A DNA stretch of 64,000 bases, from the NCBI GenBank assembly GCA_937910685.1, contig CALEMP010000250.1, forward strand, positions 1 to 64,000, given 5' to 3'. Shown here piece by piece: positions 52,035 to 61,025 of this stretch. A model generated the notes under the pieces. That model did no database searches and was not told where the DNA came from. It worked only from the letters and a program-made list of their open reading frames with translations. Origin of the DNA: an uncultured bacterium (GTDB lineage Bacteria; Planctomycetota; UBA1135; GCA-002686595). Each line of letters begins with the position of its first letter. Position 1 is the stretch's first letter. A program made the translations under genes and the position numbers.

Positions 52035-53732
52035 ATGATTCTTTTTCACTCTTCTTTCCTTGGTAACCTTCTTCTGCCTGCCGCGACAGCTCTTCTGCTC
52101 AGTAGCTTCTGCGGCGCACAAACCGAACTCCACTGCCTCGTCGGCAACACCCTGGGTGATACCCACGGCTGGTCCGTTTCTGGCGTTGGAGATGTAAACG
52201 GTGACGGCCACGACGATATTGTGGTTGGGGCACCTGGGGTTGGCACTGGCAGCATGGACTGGACAGGTGCCGCAATTGTCTATTCCGGCCTGACCGGCAC
52301 CACACTCCTGACGATCGGAGGCGAAGCATCCATGGACTTCTTTGGCTTCTCGGTTGCTGGTCCCGGCGATCTCAATGGTGACGGCATACCGGACATCGTG
52401 GTGGGCGCTTACCGCTGCGATGCGGGCGCGGTGGACGCAGGCAGGGTTTCGGCCTATTCGGGATCCGATGGAGCACTGCTCTATCAAGTGAATGGCGATG
52501 CTGCTGGAGACAAACTGGGGCATGACCTTGCCAGCCTGGGTGATGTGAACGGCGACGGCGTCAGCGACATCGCGATTGGTGTGCCCGGTTCAGATTCCAA
52601 TGGAAACGATGCGGGACTTGCTCGAGTGATTTCCGGAACGAATGGCGCAGTGCTTTTTGATGTGCTGGGCAATCACTCCAACGCACAGCTTGGTTTTGCA
52701 GTCGGCGCCGCAAAGGATGTAAACGGAGATGGAGTGCCCGACCTGATTGCAGGTGCTCCCTTCGAGGTGGATGGCGGCGATACCCCTGGTGCCGCCCATG
52801 TCTTCTCGGGTACCGGTGGCGCCCTGATCATGAGTCTGACCTTCGACGAAGATGAAGCCCAGTACGGCTTCTCCGTGGCAGGCCTAGGCGACCTAACTGG
52901 TGATGGTCGAAGCGAGTTGATTGTAGGTGCCCCCAAATCGAAAAACGAACGAGGTGAGGTCTATATCTACAACGGAGCCACTGGCTCGGAGATGTATGCC
53001 TTCGAAGGGGAATCCAACATGAACTGGCTCGGAGATGCGGTGGGCACACCAGGCGATGTGAACGGCGACGGAGTGCCCGATATTATCTTCTCTGCGATCC
53101 GCAACTACACCAATGGCGTGGTCGCAGGCAAAGTTGCTATCCACTCGGGTGCCAACGGTGCCGAGTTGATGGCATACCACGGAGAAGTGGGCTCCTACAC
53201 CGGAGAATCAGTTGCGGCTTGCGGCGATACGAACGGTGATGGTGTGGACGACTTTGTCGTGGGCAGTCGGCGTGGCGCAGGCAATCATGGCACCGCTCTG
53301 GTCATGACCCTGGCTGGATGCACGGCCCCTACAAACTATTGCGACCCCCTTCCTAACTCGACCGGCGTTCCCGCCTCGATCGGCTGGGAAGGCTCTACAA
53401 GTATCATTGCCGGCAATTTCACCCTCAAAGCTGACGACGGGCCTCCTGGCCAAGCGGGGATCTTCTTCTACGGTCATGGTCAGGCGACTAACCCTTTTGG
53501 GGGAGGAATCGTCTGCATTGATGGCGCTGCGGGGCTTTGGCGAATCACACCAGCCCTTGTTTTTGGTGCCGGAGGAGGCTGTAACCACACGTTGGACTTC
53601 AGCACCCCTCCCGGTCCCGGTGGCCAGATCCAGCCGGGGTCCAGTTGGAACTTCCAATTCTGGTACCGCGATTCCGCCGGCGGCAACGGCTTCAACTTTA
53701 CCGATGCCCTCAGCGTGAACTTCTGTCCTTGA
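52035..53732 (+). CDS. Secreted FG-GAP (integrin-alpha-like) repeat protein with a planctomycete-type C-terminal domain
   Basis: A 565-residue exported protein; the ATG at 52035 gives the signal FLGNLLLPAATALLLSSFCGAQ. Seven FG-GAP repeats (GVGDVNGDGHDDIVVGAP, then GPGDLNGDGIPDIVVGAY, ASLGDVNGDGVSDIAIGVP and so on) form a beta-propeller, each with a DxNxDGxxD calcium site. The C-terminal 130 residues begin with an NYCDPLPNSTGVP motif and end with SVNFCP, a Cys-framed beta domain that I recall from secreted proteins of planctomycetes, often fused to FG-GAP or other repeats. It probably acts at the surface; no enzymatic motif is present. It converges on the next gene with a 9-bp gap. Confidence 0.9.
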   Translation: MILFHSSFLGNLLLPAATALLLSSFCGAQTELHCLVGNTLGDTHGWSVSGVGDVNGDGHDDIVVGAPGVGTGSMDWTGAAIVYSGLTGTTLLTIGGEASMDFFGFSVAGPGDLNGDGIPDIVVGAYRCDAGAVDAGRVSAYSGSDGALLYQVNGDAAGDKLGHDLASLGDVNGDGVSDIAIGVPGSDSNGNDAGLARVISGTNGAVLFDVLGNHSNAQLGFAVGAAKDVNGDGVPDLIAGAPFEVDGGDTPGAAHVFSGTGGALIMSLTFDEDEAQYGFSVAGLGDLTGDGRSELIVGAPKSKNERGEVYIYNGATGSEMYAFEGESNMNWLGDAVGTPGDVNGDGVPDIIFSAIRNYTNGVVAGKVAIHSGANGAELMAYHGEVGSYTGESVAACGDTNGDGVDDFVVGSRRGAGNHGTALVMTLAGCTAPTNYCDPLPNSTGVPASIGWEGSTSIIAGNFTLKADDGPPGQAGIFFYGHGQATNPFGGGIVCIDGAAGLWRITPALVFGAGGGCNHTLDFSTPPGPGGQIQPGSSWNFQFWYRDSAGGNGFNFTDALSVNFCP

Positions 53733-53741
53733 GGGCAGAGC

Positions 53742-54479
53742 TCATAGCTGGATGCGCTTGATTGTCTGGCCCACGGGAAGCTCTAGATCAAAGGAGATCA
53801 CGCGACCTCCATTAAGGGTGGCGCTTACGCGGCCCTCAAGGGGAGGCAGACCATCAAAGGTGATTGGGCTGGCTGCAAAGGTCCGTGTATCTTCAAAGGT
53901 TCGCGGGGCCAAGCGCAGCAACCCATTCTCGATGCAATTGCCCTTGATATGAATCTCGGCCCTGGAAATAGGATGGCCAGCAGAGTTACTGATTTCGAGC
54001 AGCAGCACGGCACCTAGTTGCAATTCAAGGTCCTGTTCCACGCCCTCCACCACGCTTTCCACCATGGGCTCCCCGTCGCCGGTCAAGAAGCCGACCTCTT
54101 GGCTTTGCCAGCGCCAAATCCCGCCCCCGGCCCGCAGGCGATAGGCCGCATCTTGTAGGGGGGGAGCATCGAACAGGAAGGCCCCAAGGGCATCTGTTTT
54201 GGCTTCGGCCAACTTGCCGTAGGCGGATCCAAGGGCCCACAATTCCACTGGATGTTCGCCCACCGGCTGACCCTCTTCGCCCAAGACCCTACCCCGGATC
54301 AAGCCGCCCGGCTGATGGCCACGCGCCGCTAGAGGCCCATGGTCGGAATTCTGCAACCCGATTGCCACCACCAGCGGCAAAGTCAACATCATGCACGCCA
54401 CCAAGGTGATGAAGGCGCGCTGAATGGGCGGGCTTTTCGGCTTGGCCCCAGGATTAGATCCCACTGGAAGCGGTGCCAT
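53742..54479 (-). CDS. Membrane-anchored protein with carboxypeptidase-regulatory-like domain
   Basis: A 245-residue protein with an N-terminal membrane anchor (AFITLVACMMLTLPLVVAIG) after a 20-residue cytoplasmic Pro/Lys segment. Two beta-sandwich modules follow: GLIRGRVLGEEGQPVGEHPVEL near 65-85 resembles the CarboxypepD_reg/SpaA fold, and a second with ISNSAGHPISRAEIHIKG near 170. Such modules act as adhesive or structural parts in exported proteins. It is downstream of leucine dehydrogenase on the same strand with a 6-bp gap and may be co-transcribed with it, with no obvious metabolic link. Confidence 0.65.
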   Translation of the reverse strand: MAPLPVGSNPGAKPKSPPIQRAFITLVACMMLTLPLVVAIGLQNSDHGPLAARGHQPGGLIRGRVLGEEGQPVGEHPVELWALGSAYGKLAEAKTDALGAFLFDAPPLQDAAYRLRAGGGIWRWQSQEVGFLTGDGEPMVESVVEGVEQDLELQLGAVLLLEISNSAGHPISRAEIHIKGNCIENGLLRLAPRTFEDTRTFAASPITFDGLPPLEGRVSATLNGGRVISFDLELPVGQTIKRIQL

Positions 54480-54485
54480 AAACGC

Positions 54486-55541
54486 TCAGGCCTTGGCGGT
54501 CTTACCGGCCTGGAGTCGACGCTCGGCTAATAGATCCGCCGCGTCATGAGTCGGAACCTTTTCCGTTCGGGCGATCTCATAGACCTGCGCGAGGTTGTGA
54601 CGAATGCCCTCGATGCGCTCCATGGCGGCAGCCTCGTTATAGCCACCGGGGAGCATCTCCACGGCTACATTGATGATCCCGCCCGCGTTGATCACATAGT
54701 CAGGTGCGTAAAGGATGCCTCGCTCAGTGAGCATCTGGCCGTGGCGCACTTCGGCCAACTGGTTGTTGGCGCAGCCAGCAATGACCTTGCAGGCCAAACG
54801 AGGGATGGATTCATCGTTGAGGGTCGCGCCGCGGGCACAGGGTGCATACACGTCACACTCGACGGCTTCGTGCCCCTCGTCAGGAACCGACCTGTAGCCG
54901 TGCTCCTTGGCCAAAGACGCCACCCGTTCATCATTGATGTCACAGATGATCACGTCAGCACCGCGCTCGGCAAGCAATTCCGCAAGACGGCCGCCCACTG
55001 CACCGACCCCTTGGATCAAAACGCTGCGGCCCTTGCAGTCGGAGGAGCCAAAGGCTTCCTGCAGGGTTGCTTCGATACCGACCAAGCAACCGTAAGCTGT
55101 GTAGGGACTGGGGTTGCCTGAGCTACCCGCTTCCCGTGCCAAGCCAGTGACCCACTTGGTCTCCTGCTGAACCACTTCAAGATCCACAATCTTGATGTTC
55201 ATGTCCTCCGCTGTGATGTAGGTCCCCCCTAGGGAATCCACAAAACGGCCCATGGCCCGGAAGAGGGCATCGGACTTGATCGACGGGTCCCCGATGATCA
55301 CTGATTTGCCCCCGCCGAGCTCGGTGTCCGCAACGGCGGACTTGTAGGTCATTCCCCGTGACAATCGCAAGACATCAATCAGAGCTTCGTCCTCGCTCGC
55401 ATAGGGCAACATGCGCATGCCCCCCAGGGCCGGGCCAAGGGTGGTGTCGTGAACCGCAATTAGGGCATGCAAGCCAGAAGCCTGGTCACGACAGCGCACG
55501 ACTTTCTCGTAGCCGTCCACGGGGAGTTCAGTGATGTCCAT
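54486..55541 (-). CDS. ldh: Leucine dehydrogenase (Glu/Leu/Phe/Val dehydrogenase family)
   Basis: A 351-residue NAD-dependent amino-acid dehydrogenase that interconverts branched-chain amino acids and 2-oxo acids with ammonia. The signature ALGGMRMLPY and the TELGGGKSVIIGDP stretch hold the catalytic Lys residues. VLIQGVGAVGGRLAELL near 175 is the NAD-binding Rossmann motif, followed by VIICDINDERV. VINAGGIINVAVE near 290 fits the leucine/phenylalanine branch. The length is close to that of Bacillus leucine dehydrogenase. Substrate by family: leucine, valine or isoleucine. Confidence 0.9.
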   Translation of the reverse strand: MDITELPVDGYEKVVRCRDQASGLHALIAVHDTTLGPALGGMRMLPYASEDEALIDVLRLSRGMTYKSAVADTELGGGKSVIIGDPSIKSDALFRAMGRFVDSLGGTYITAEDMNIKIVDLEVVQQETKWVTGLAREAGSSGNPSPYTAYGCLVGIEATLQEAFGSSDCKGRSVLIQGVGAVGGRLAELLAERGADVIICDINDERVASLAKEHGYRSVPDEGHEAVECDVYAPCARGATLNDESIPRLACKVIAGCANNQLAEVRHGQMLTERGILYAPDYVINAGGIINVAVEMLPGGYNEAAAMERIEGIRHNLAQVYEIARTEKVPTHDAADLLAERRLQAGKTAKA

Positions 55542-55824
55542 AACGCACAGGATAACCTAGAAACGGCCGGGGGTCGAGTGGGTGGGGGTCGTTATAGCAC
55601 GCGCCTGTACGGAAGATAGAGGCCACATAGGCTTCCCTCGCGCCCCTACGGCTCCCTAGGGGATGTCCCCTAAAGCTCAGCGATTCCCCAGATTAGATTC
55701 TGTTCTCGGTCAACTGGGGCTACGGCGCTACTCAATCGTCTGGCGCGGAGCCGGGCCTGCCACCTGACCGATGCCCTGGCTTGGCGGCCCAAGAGTCCCG
55801 ACTCTTAGAAGCAAGGCCACGGGG

Positions 55825-58800
55825 ATGAGGGACAAAAACCACTATCCTCATGCCGCATTGGAAAGCAGCAACTCACTCACCGACCCCTCCCTAGACCATG
55901 GGCTCCGCGTGAAGCCCAGGGTGGTGTTTTGTTGTCTCTGGGCCACGGGCATGGAACCCGGTCATGATCAATTGACCCGGGTCCTGGCCATCCGTCGGCA
56001 TGGAAACAAATGGGTGAGTCTGGATCGCGCCGTGAATCCAAGCGACTCGCCCGAGGGAAACACGGGCGCAGCCGCGCTTGAGGAGCTCGGTGAATTCATT
56101 GGGGATGCGATGGTGGTGACGTCCGAGGGCTCGACCCTTGAGCGCTGGCTGGCTTGGGGCTGCGAAGCAACCCAAGTGCGCGCCACCAGCGTGGCAGAAC
56201 TTGCGGCCCTGTTGACTCCCGGCCGACAGGCGGCTGGGAATAACGACTTGATTCGAAACCTAATGCCCGAGGGTTGCGGGGATGGGGCAGGAGAACTCAC
56301 ACCCGCGGATTTGATCTATGCCTGCGGCGGATTGATGACGAAATTCCAGCGCTCCTCCCTGCATGCCTTGCAAGTGGCGGCCAAGGGTTACTCCATAGCC
56401 TTGGATCGGCTACGGGCCACCGATCCGGGGGGAGCGCAGCGATTGCAGTTAGCCCTCAGCATGGCGGAACATCCATCCACTTGGAATGCTACGCCGCCCG
56501 GTCGCAGGGAACCGGTGCCCGACCTGCAGGAGCACATTCTCAGTAAATCCGCCGCCATCAGCGTCGGAATGGCTGTTTTGACCCCGGGAGCTCTTCCCCG
56601 TTGGCACGCGGAAGCCTGCCAGCTGGAGGAATCCGACCCGCTCCCGCCGAGGCCTCCCGAAGAACGCCCTCTCGACGAATCAGAACTCAAACTGGTAGAT
56701 GATCTTTTTTTGGAGCATCTGCCACGAGGGTTCGCGGAGGAGCACGGGCTCGACATGGTTCTCTGCCAACGACCTGCCCAGCATGAAGTTGCCCGGGCTG
56801 TGGCGGAAATGTTCGGCACGGGAAAATTGCTGCTGATCCATGCACCCACGGGAACGGGAAAGACACTAGCGTACCTCTTACCCGCAATGATTTGGGCACG
56901 GGCAAATGGTGCACGGATAGGATTGGCGACTTACACCCGAGCTCTTCAAGAGCAAGCCATGGAACAGGATGTCCCGCGCGCCTTGGCGGCCCTTGAGCGA
57001 GCCGGACAAGAGGGACCGTTTTCCGTAAGTCTACTCAAGGGACGCAGCAACTACGTCTGCTGGCGCGCGCTCGAACAACTGGAACCCCAGCCCAGCGATG
57101 ATCCCGAGCATTGGCTGGCATGGACCGCCCTGGTCCTCTTTGCCCTTACCGACCCCTCGGGGGACCTGGACCGCTTTCCGAAGCGCTCTCCCGTGCGCCT
57201 GGAATCCGCTCGGGAATACCGCCGCTCCCTCGGGCGCATGCTTTCGAACGCGCGGGCCCAAACCGGTTGCTGCCTGGGCAAACAAGCCGCCCGCACCTGT
57301 GCAGCCCATGTGGCCCGACGCCGGGCCGAACGCAGCAATGTGGTCCTCATGAACCACGCGCTTGTCCTGTCCACCCAGGAATTCGTGCGCACGGTGGTCT
57401 TTGACGAATGTGAACACCTGCACGACAGCGCCGCGAGCGCTTGGGAACACCGCATTGATTTCCCCACCGCCCACACCCACTTGAATCGCCTCCATGGGGG
57501 CCGCCGGGGCGGAATTCTGGACCGGCTGCACGGCCTTTCGATGAACTCAACCGTGCTCGGTGGAGATCTAGAAGTTGCCCTCGTCGCCGCATCTGAAGCT
57601 GGCGATTGTCTGACTTGGCTAGAAGAGGAGGCCACCCTCTACACCAAGTGGCGACGCCGAGAACTAGCGGACCGCGGGATGCAAGAGGCCCACTCACTCC
57701 TGGGGGAATACCTCTCCGGTCAAGAATCCAAAATGGTTCAAGCGCGCAAGAAACTGATGCAAGCCTTGATGAACTTGGATTCCTCTTGCGCCGGCTTGGC
57801 GGATCGACTGGCCGAGGCAGAAGCGCCTGGAACTGCTCGGGTGAGGCGTCAGCTAGAAGTATCCCGCGGAGATCTCAACACTCTTCGCAGCTCCCTCGGC
57901 AGTTGGCTTCCGGTCAAAGACGATACGATCGAATTAGACAACCGCTGGTGGTACGAAGTCGAAACCAACCCAGCGGGTGATGCGGTCCTGGTGGCCACCC
58001 CACTCTTGCCCCATGAACTCTTGGGATCCCAATATTACCCGGATCTCCAAAGTGCCGCATTCATGTCCGCAACCACGAAACAGAGGGGGTCCTTTGATGG
58101 GGCCATGCACTATCTGGGGCTTCACTTTGTAGCCCAGCCCCAAGATGACGAAGGCTGGACCCCGCGCACGGTGAAAACGGTTGATGCCCCCGAGGTCTTC
58201 GACTACTCGCGGGTTTTTGTGGGGATCATGCGCGATGCGCCAGATGTGCAGGAAAAACAGCAGTTCCTTGACTACACGACCAAGCTCATCGAGGACCTCA
58301 CCAATCGCACCCGAGGGCGAACATTGGTGTTGTTTACAAGCCTAGCGGACTGCCGACATGTGGGCGAGCGCCTCCGAGCATCGTTCGAAGAACGCCACCT
58401 GCCCCTCTGGTACCAGGGCATGCCGGGACTGGACAAGGAAGAGCTCGCTACCCTCTTTCGAGACCGAACAAATTCGGTCTTGCTGGGGGTCGATACCTTT
58501 TGGTATGGGGCTGACTTCCCAGGAGAAACCCTCGAGTACCTGATCATTGCACGCCTGCCTTATGGGGTACCCGGTGCCTTTCATCACGCCCAGTGCGCGC
58601 TGATGGGAGTAGGAGTCCAGCGCGAGGCAATCTACATGCCCCGGGCCCTGGCCAAGTTCCGCCAGGGGTTTGGACGCTTGATGCGACGAACCACAGACCG
58701 TGGTTGTGTGCTGATCCTCGACAAACGCATTGCTCGCCAGGGTCACCGGGCCTTCCTGGCGGACTTGCCCCTTGCGGGATTCAGAAAAGACGATGGAGCG

Positions 58801-58995
58801 CGCATCCTGCAGGGGGAATCCAATCGAGTGCTCAAGGCGGCGCTCGAGCACATGGGGCTTGGGGCGGACGAAGAGGCCTCGCCACCCGAGAACCCAAATC
58901 CAAGGCGCCCCAAGGAGCCCGAACAGGACGCTCCAAAGCCGTTCAAGGAGGACCCCGGTCCCCTAGCTGTGGATCCAGGTGACATTCCCTGGTGA
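55825..58995 (+). CDS. DinG-like superfamily 2 helicase with N-terminal degenerate exonuclease-like domain
   Basis: A 1056-residue protein of the XPD/DinG helicase group (an ATG at 55771 would add 18 residues). Walker A is APTGTGKTLAY near 339. Cys residues at about 412, 481, 482 and 493 (YVC, then GCCLGKQAARTC) fit the Fe-S cluster site of this family. Motif II reads FDECEH where DEAH is usual; motif VI is QGFGRLMRRTTDRG. The first 200 residues begin RVVFCCLWATGMEPGHDQL, which resembles a DnaQ-type exonuclease domain that has lost its DxE residues. DinG helicases unwind 5'-to-3', resolving R-loops or D-loops. A C-terminal Pro/Glu-rich tail follows the helicase core. Confidence 0.82.
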   Translation: MRDKNHYPHAALESSNSLTDPSLDHGLRVKPRVVFCCLWATGMEPGHDQLTRVLAIRRHGNKWVSLDRAVNPSDSPEGNTGAAALEELGEFIGDAMVVTSEGSTLERWLAWGCEATQVRATSVAELAALLTPGRQAAGNNDLIRNLMPEGCGDGAGELTPADLIYACGGLMTKFQRSSLHALQVAAKGYSIALDRLRATDPGGAQRLQLALSMAEHPSTWNATPPGRREPVPDLQEHILSKSAAISVGMAVLTPGALPRWHAEACQLEESDPLPPRPPEERPLDESELKLVDDLFLEHLPRGFAEEHGLDMVLCQRPAQHEVARAVAEMFGTGKLLLIHAPTGTGKTLAYLLPAMIWARANGARIGLATYTRALQEQAMEQDVPRALAALERAGQEGPFSVSLLKGRSNYVCWRALEQLEPQPSDDPEHWLAWTALVLFALTDPSGDLDRFPKRSPVRLESAREYRRSLGRMLSNARAQTGCCLGKQAARTCAAHVARRRAERSNVVLMNHALVLSTQEFVRTVVFDECEHLHDSAASAWEHRIDFPTAHTHLNRLHGGRRGGILDRLHGLSMNSTVLGGDLEVALVAASEAGDCLTWLEEEATLYTKWRRRELADRGMQEAHSLLGEYLSGQESKMVQARKKLMQALMNLDSSCAGLADRLAEAEAPGTARVRRQLEVSRGDLNTLRSSLGSWLPVKDDTIELDNRWWYEVETNPAGDAVLVATPLLPHELLGSQYYPDLQSAAFMSATTKQRGSFDGAMHYLGLHFVAQPQDDEGWTPRTVKTVDAPEVFDYSRVFVGIMRDAPDVQEKQQFLDYTTKLIEDLTNRTRGRTLVLFTSLADCRHVGERLRASFEERHLPLWYQGMPGLDKEELATLFRDRTNSVLLGVDTFWYGADFPGETLEYLIIARLPYGVPGAFHHAQCALMGVGVQREAIYMPRALAKFRQGFGRLMRRTTDRGCVLILDKRIARQGHRAFLADLPLAGFRKDDGARILQGESNRVLKAALEHMGLGADEEASPPENPNPRRPKEPEQDAPKPFKEDPGPLAVDPGDIPW

Positions 58996-59068
58996 GTTCA
59001 TCCGCCGAAGCCCTAACTCATGAAAAAGGGGGGCGATCTTGAGGCCCCAGATGCGATGATCCCCCTCC

Positions 59069-60232
59069 GTGAAGATCCTCTTTCTCTCCCAGCGCGTGCC
59101 ATTCCCCCCCAACCGGGGAGACAAGATCACCACTTGGCGATTGGTGGAGCGCCTCGCGCGCAAGCATGAGGTCACGATCATGGCCTTCGCCCATGACGAG
59201 GCGGACATGGAAGGCGCGGAAGCCCTGCGAGCCAAGGGTTTTGAAACCATTGCCATCCCCATTGATGTGCGACGGCAAAAGTTCAAGGCCCTGCCACAAA
59301 TGCTTGGCGACACCCCCATGACTTTAGCGGTGTTTGGTTCACCGCAAATGCAAAGCGCGGTCTCGGAGCGCATGCAAGAAATGGACGCGGCCTACGCCTA
59401 CTCATCTGCCATGGGAGCTTTCCTCTTGCCCCAGGCCAAACCATGGGTCATGCACTTCGCTGAATTGGATTCGGATAAGTGGCTGCAGTACGCCGAGCGC
59501 CACCACTGGCCCTTGTCTCAGATTTACCGGCGCGAGTGGCGGTTGCTAGAAAAGTTCGAGACCAAGGTGGCCGATGCGACAAGCCAAAACGTTTTCTGCA
59601 CCCCTTTGGAACAGCGCATCTTCCAGGACCGCATCCCTGGCCGCCCCTCCATGGTCTTACGCAACGGGGTCGACCTAGAGCACTTTTCACCCCGCCCATC
59701 CGAAGCAGAACCCGAACACATGGTCTTCACCGGGGTCATGGACTACTACCCCAACATCGACGGATGCGTCCACTTTGTGAAAGAGGTTCTGCCCAGGGTG
59801 CGTAGCGAGTTTCCCAACGCACGGTTCACCATCGTGGGCTCGCGCCCCACCAAGGAGGTTCTACGCCTGGGCAAAACCAAAGGGGTCGAAGTCACCGGCT
59901 TTGTGGACTCAACCGCCGATTGGATGGCACGCGCAACCATTGCCGTTGCCCCACTAAGAGTGGCCCGAGGCATCCAAAACAAGGTTCTGGAGGCCATGGC
60001 CATGGGCTTGCCGATCGTGGGCACCACCTCTGCGACCCAGGGAGTCGGGGCCATACACGGGCGGCACTATTTGGTGGCCGATCGGGCGGAGGAACAGGCC
60101 CATGGGGTTCGCGGGCTGCTGCGGGACGAAGCCGCCCGTTCGCGTCTCGGCCTGTCTGCCCGCAAGTTCGTCGAAAAGCATCACAACTGGGAGTCCGTTT
60201 TCGCGGACCTCAACGGTCTGTTTGCAGAGTGA
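59069..60232 (+). CDS. Glycosyltransferase of the PEP-CTERM/EpsH1-associated sugar transferase type
   Basis: A 387-residue GT-B enzyme that closely follows TIGR03087. The N-terminal LFLSQRVPFPPNRGDKITTW, the middle HFAELDSDKWLQYAE, RNGVDLEHFSP near 215, VFTGVMDYYPNIDG near 230 and APLRVARGIQNKVLEAMAMG near 300 are characteristic of this exopolysaccharide/exosortase-linked group. The start is GTG. In other bacteria it works with an EpsH-type exosortase and polysaccharide synthesis, but no exosortase or PEP-CTERM protein lies in this window. It is followed after 37 bp by a methyltransferase gene on the same strand. Confidence 0.88.
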   Translation: MKILFLSQRVPFPPNRGDKITTWRLVERLARKHEVTIMAFAHDEADMEGAEALRAKGFETIAIPIDVRRQKFKALPQMLGDTPMTLAVFGSPQMQSAVSERMQEMDAAYAYSSAMGAFLLPQAKPWVMHFAELDSDKWLQYAERHHWPLSQIYRREWRLLEKFETKVADATSQNVFCTPLEQRIFQDRIPGRPSMVLRNGVDLEHFSPRPSEAEPEHMVFTGVMDYYPNIDGCVHFVKEVLPRVRSEFPNARFTIVGSRPTKEVLRLGKTKGVEVTGFVDSTADWMARATIAVAPLRVARGIQNKVLEAMAMGLPIVGTTSATQGVGAIHGRHYLVADRAEEQAHGVRGLLRDEAARSRLGLSARKFVEKHHNWESVFADLNGLFAE

Positions 60233-60269
60233 ATGCCGCGCCGGTCCAAGGTCCCTCTACAATGGGGAC

Positions 60270-60959
60270 ATGACACACGAAGCGATTCAAGCGATCTTTG
60301 ACGATTGGGCTGGCTCAGGCCGTGCGGACATGATGGAGCCTCGCCACCAAAATGTGGCCGAGCAGGTGATCGCCCAGATGGACATGCGGCCAGGCATGCA
60401 GGCCCTCGACATGGGCTGTGGCACTGGCTGGGCAACGAGGCTCTTGGGCAAGTCCGCACCGGGAGCAACCGCCGTGGGTATCGATTGCAGTCCGGCCATG
60501 GTCAAGCGTGCGGAAGAATTGCACGACCTCACCAGCCGTGCGCGGTACATGGTCAGCCAAATGGAACAGGTCGCCTTCAAGGACGGTCGCTTCGATCGGA
60601 TCTTTTCCATGGAAGCCCTTAGCTATGCCCCTGACATGAACGGCGTACTTCAAGAAGCGTTTCGCTTGACGAAAGTTGGTGGCAGTTCCCATTTCATCAT
60701 TGGCCGCTACAAGGAATGCGTGCCATCGGAAGGGTGGTCCGACGCCATGGGCCTGGCCATGGCATGGCTTTCCGAAGAGGAGTGGCGGGCGGCCATGCAA
60801 GAAGCCGGTTTCTCTGACGTCCAAGTCGGCCGGGTGCGGGCTGCGGAAGGCCCTGGGGAAGAGAGCGAATTCACCCCATACAGCACTTGCCCCGATTGGG
60901 AGAGCCATCTCACTACTTATGAATCTGGATACCTCTGGCTGAAAGGCCAGCGCAGTTGA
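60270..60959 (+). CDS. Class I SAM-dependent methyltransferase
   Basis: A 229-residue protein with the class I Rossmann fold. The SAM-binding motif ALDMGCGTGWATRLL is at about 48-62, the acidic loop of motif II is GIDCSPAMVKRAEEL, and FDRIFSMEALSYAPDMNG is motif IV with the conserved Glu. It resembles the UbiE/Coq5 and arsenite-type Methyltransf_11 group. The substrate is unknown. The ATG has GGGGAC ahead of it. It lies between the glycosyltransferase gene and mscS and may belong to the same transcript. Confidence 0.88.
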   Translation: MTHEAIQAIFDDWAGSGRADMMEPRHQNVAEQVIAQMDMRPGMQALDMGCGTGWATRLLGKSAPGATAVGIDCSPAMVKRAEELHDLTSRARYMVSQMEQVAFKDGRFDRIFSMEALSYAPDMNGVLQEAFRLTKVGGSSHFIIGRYKECVPSEGWSDAMGLAMAWLSEEEWRAAMQEAGFSDVQVGRVRAAEGPGEESEFTPYSTCPDWESHLTTYESGYLWLKGQRS

Positions 60960-61025
60960 AGGGCCCCGCACCTGATGAACGTCACGTCAGCAGCTGCCCG
61001 CTTGAACCACTAACCCCTGTAAGCC

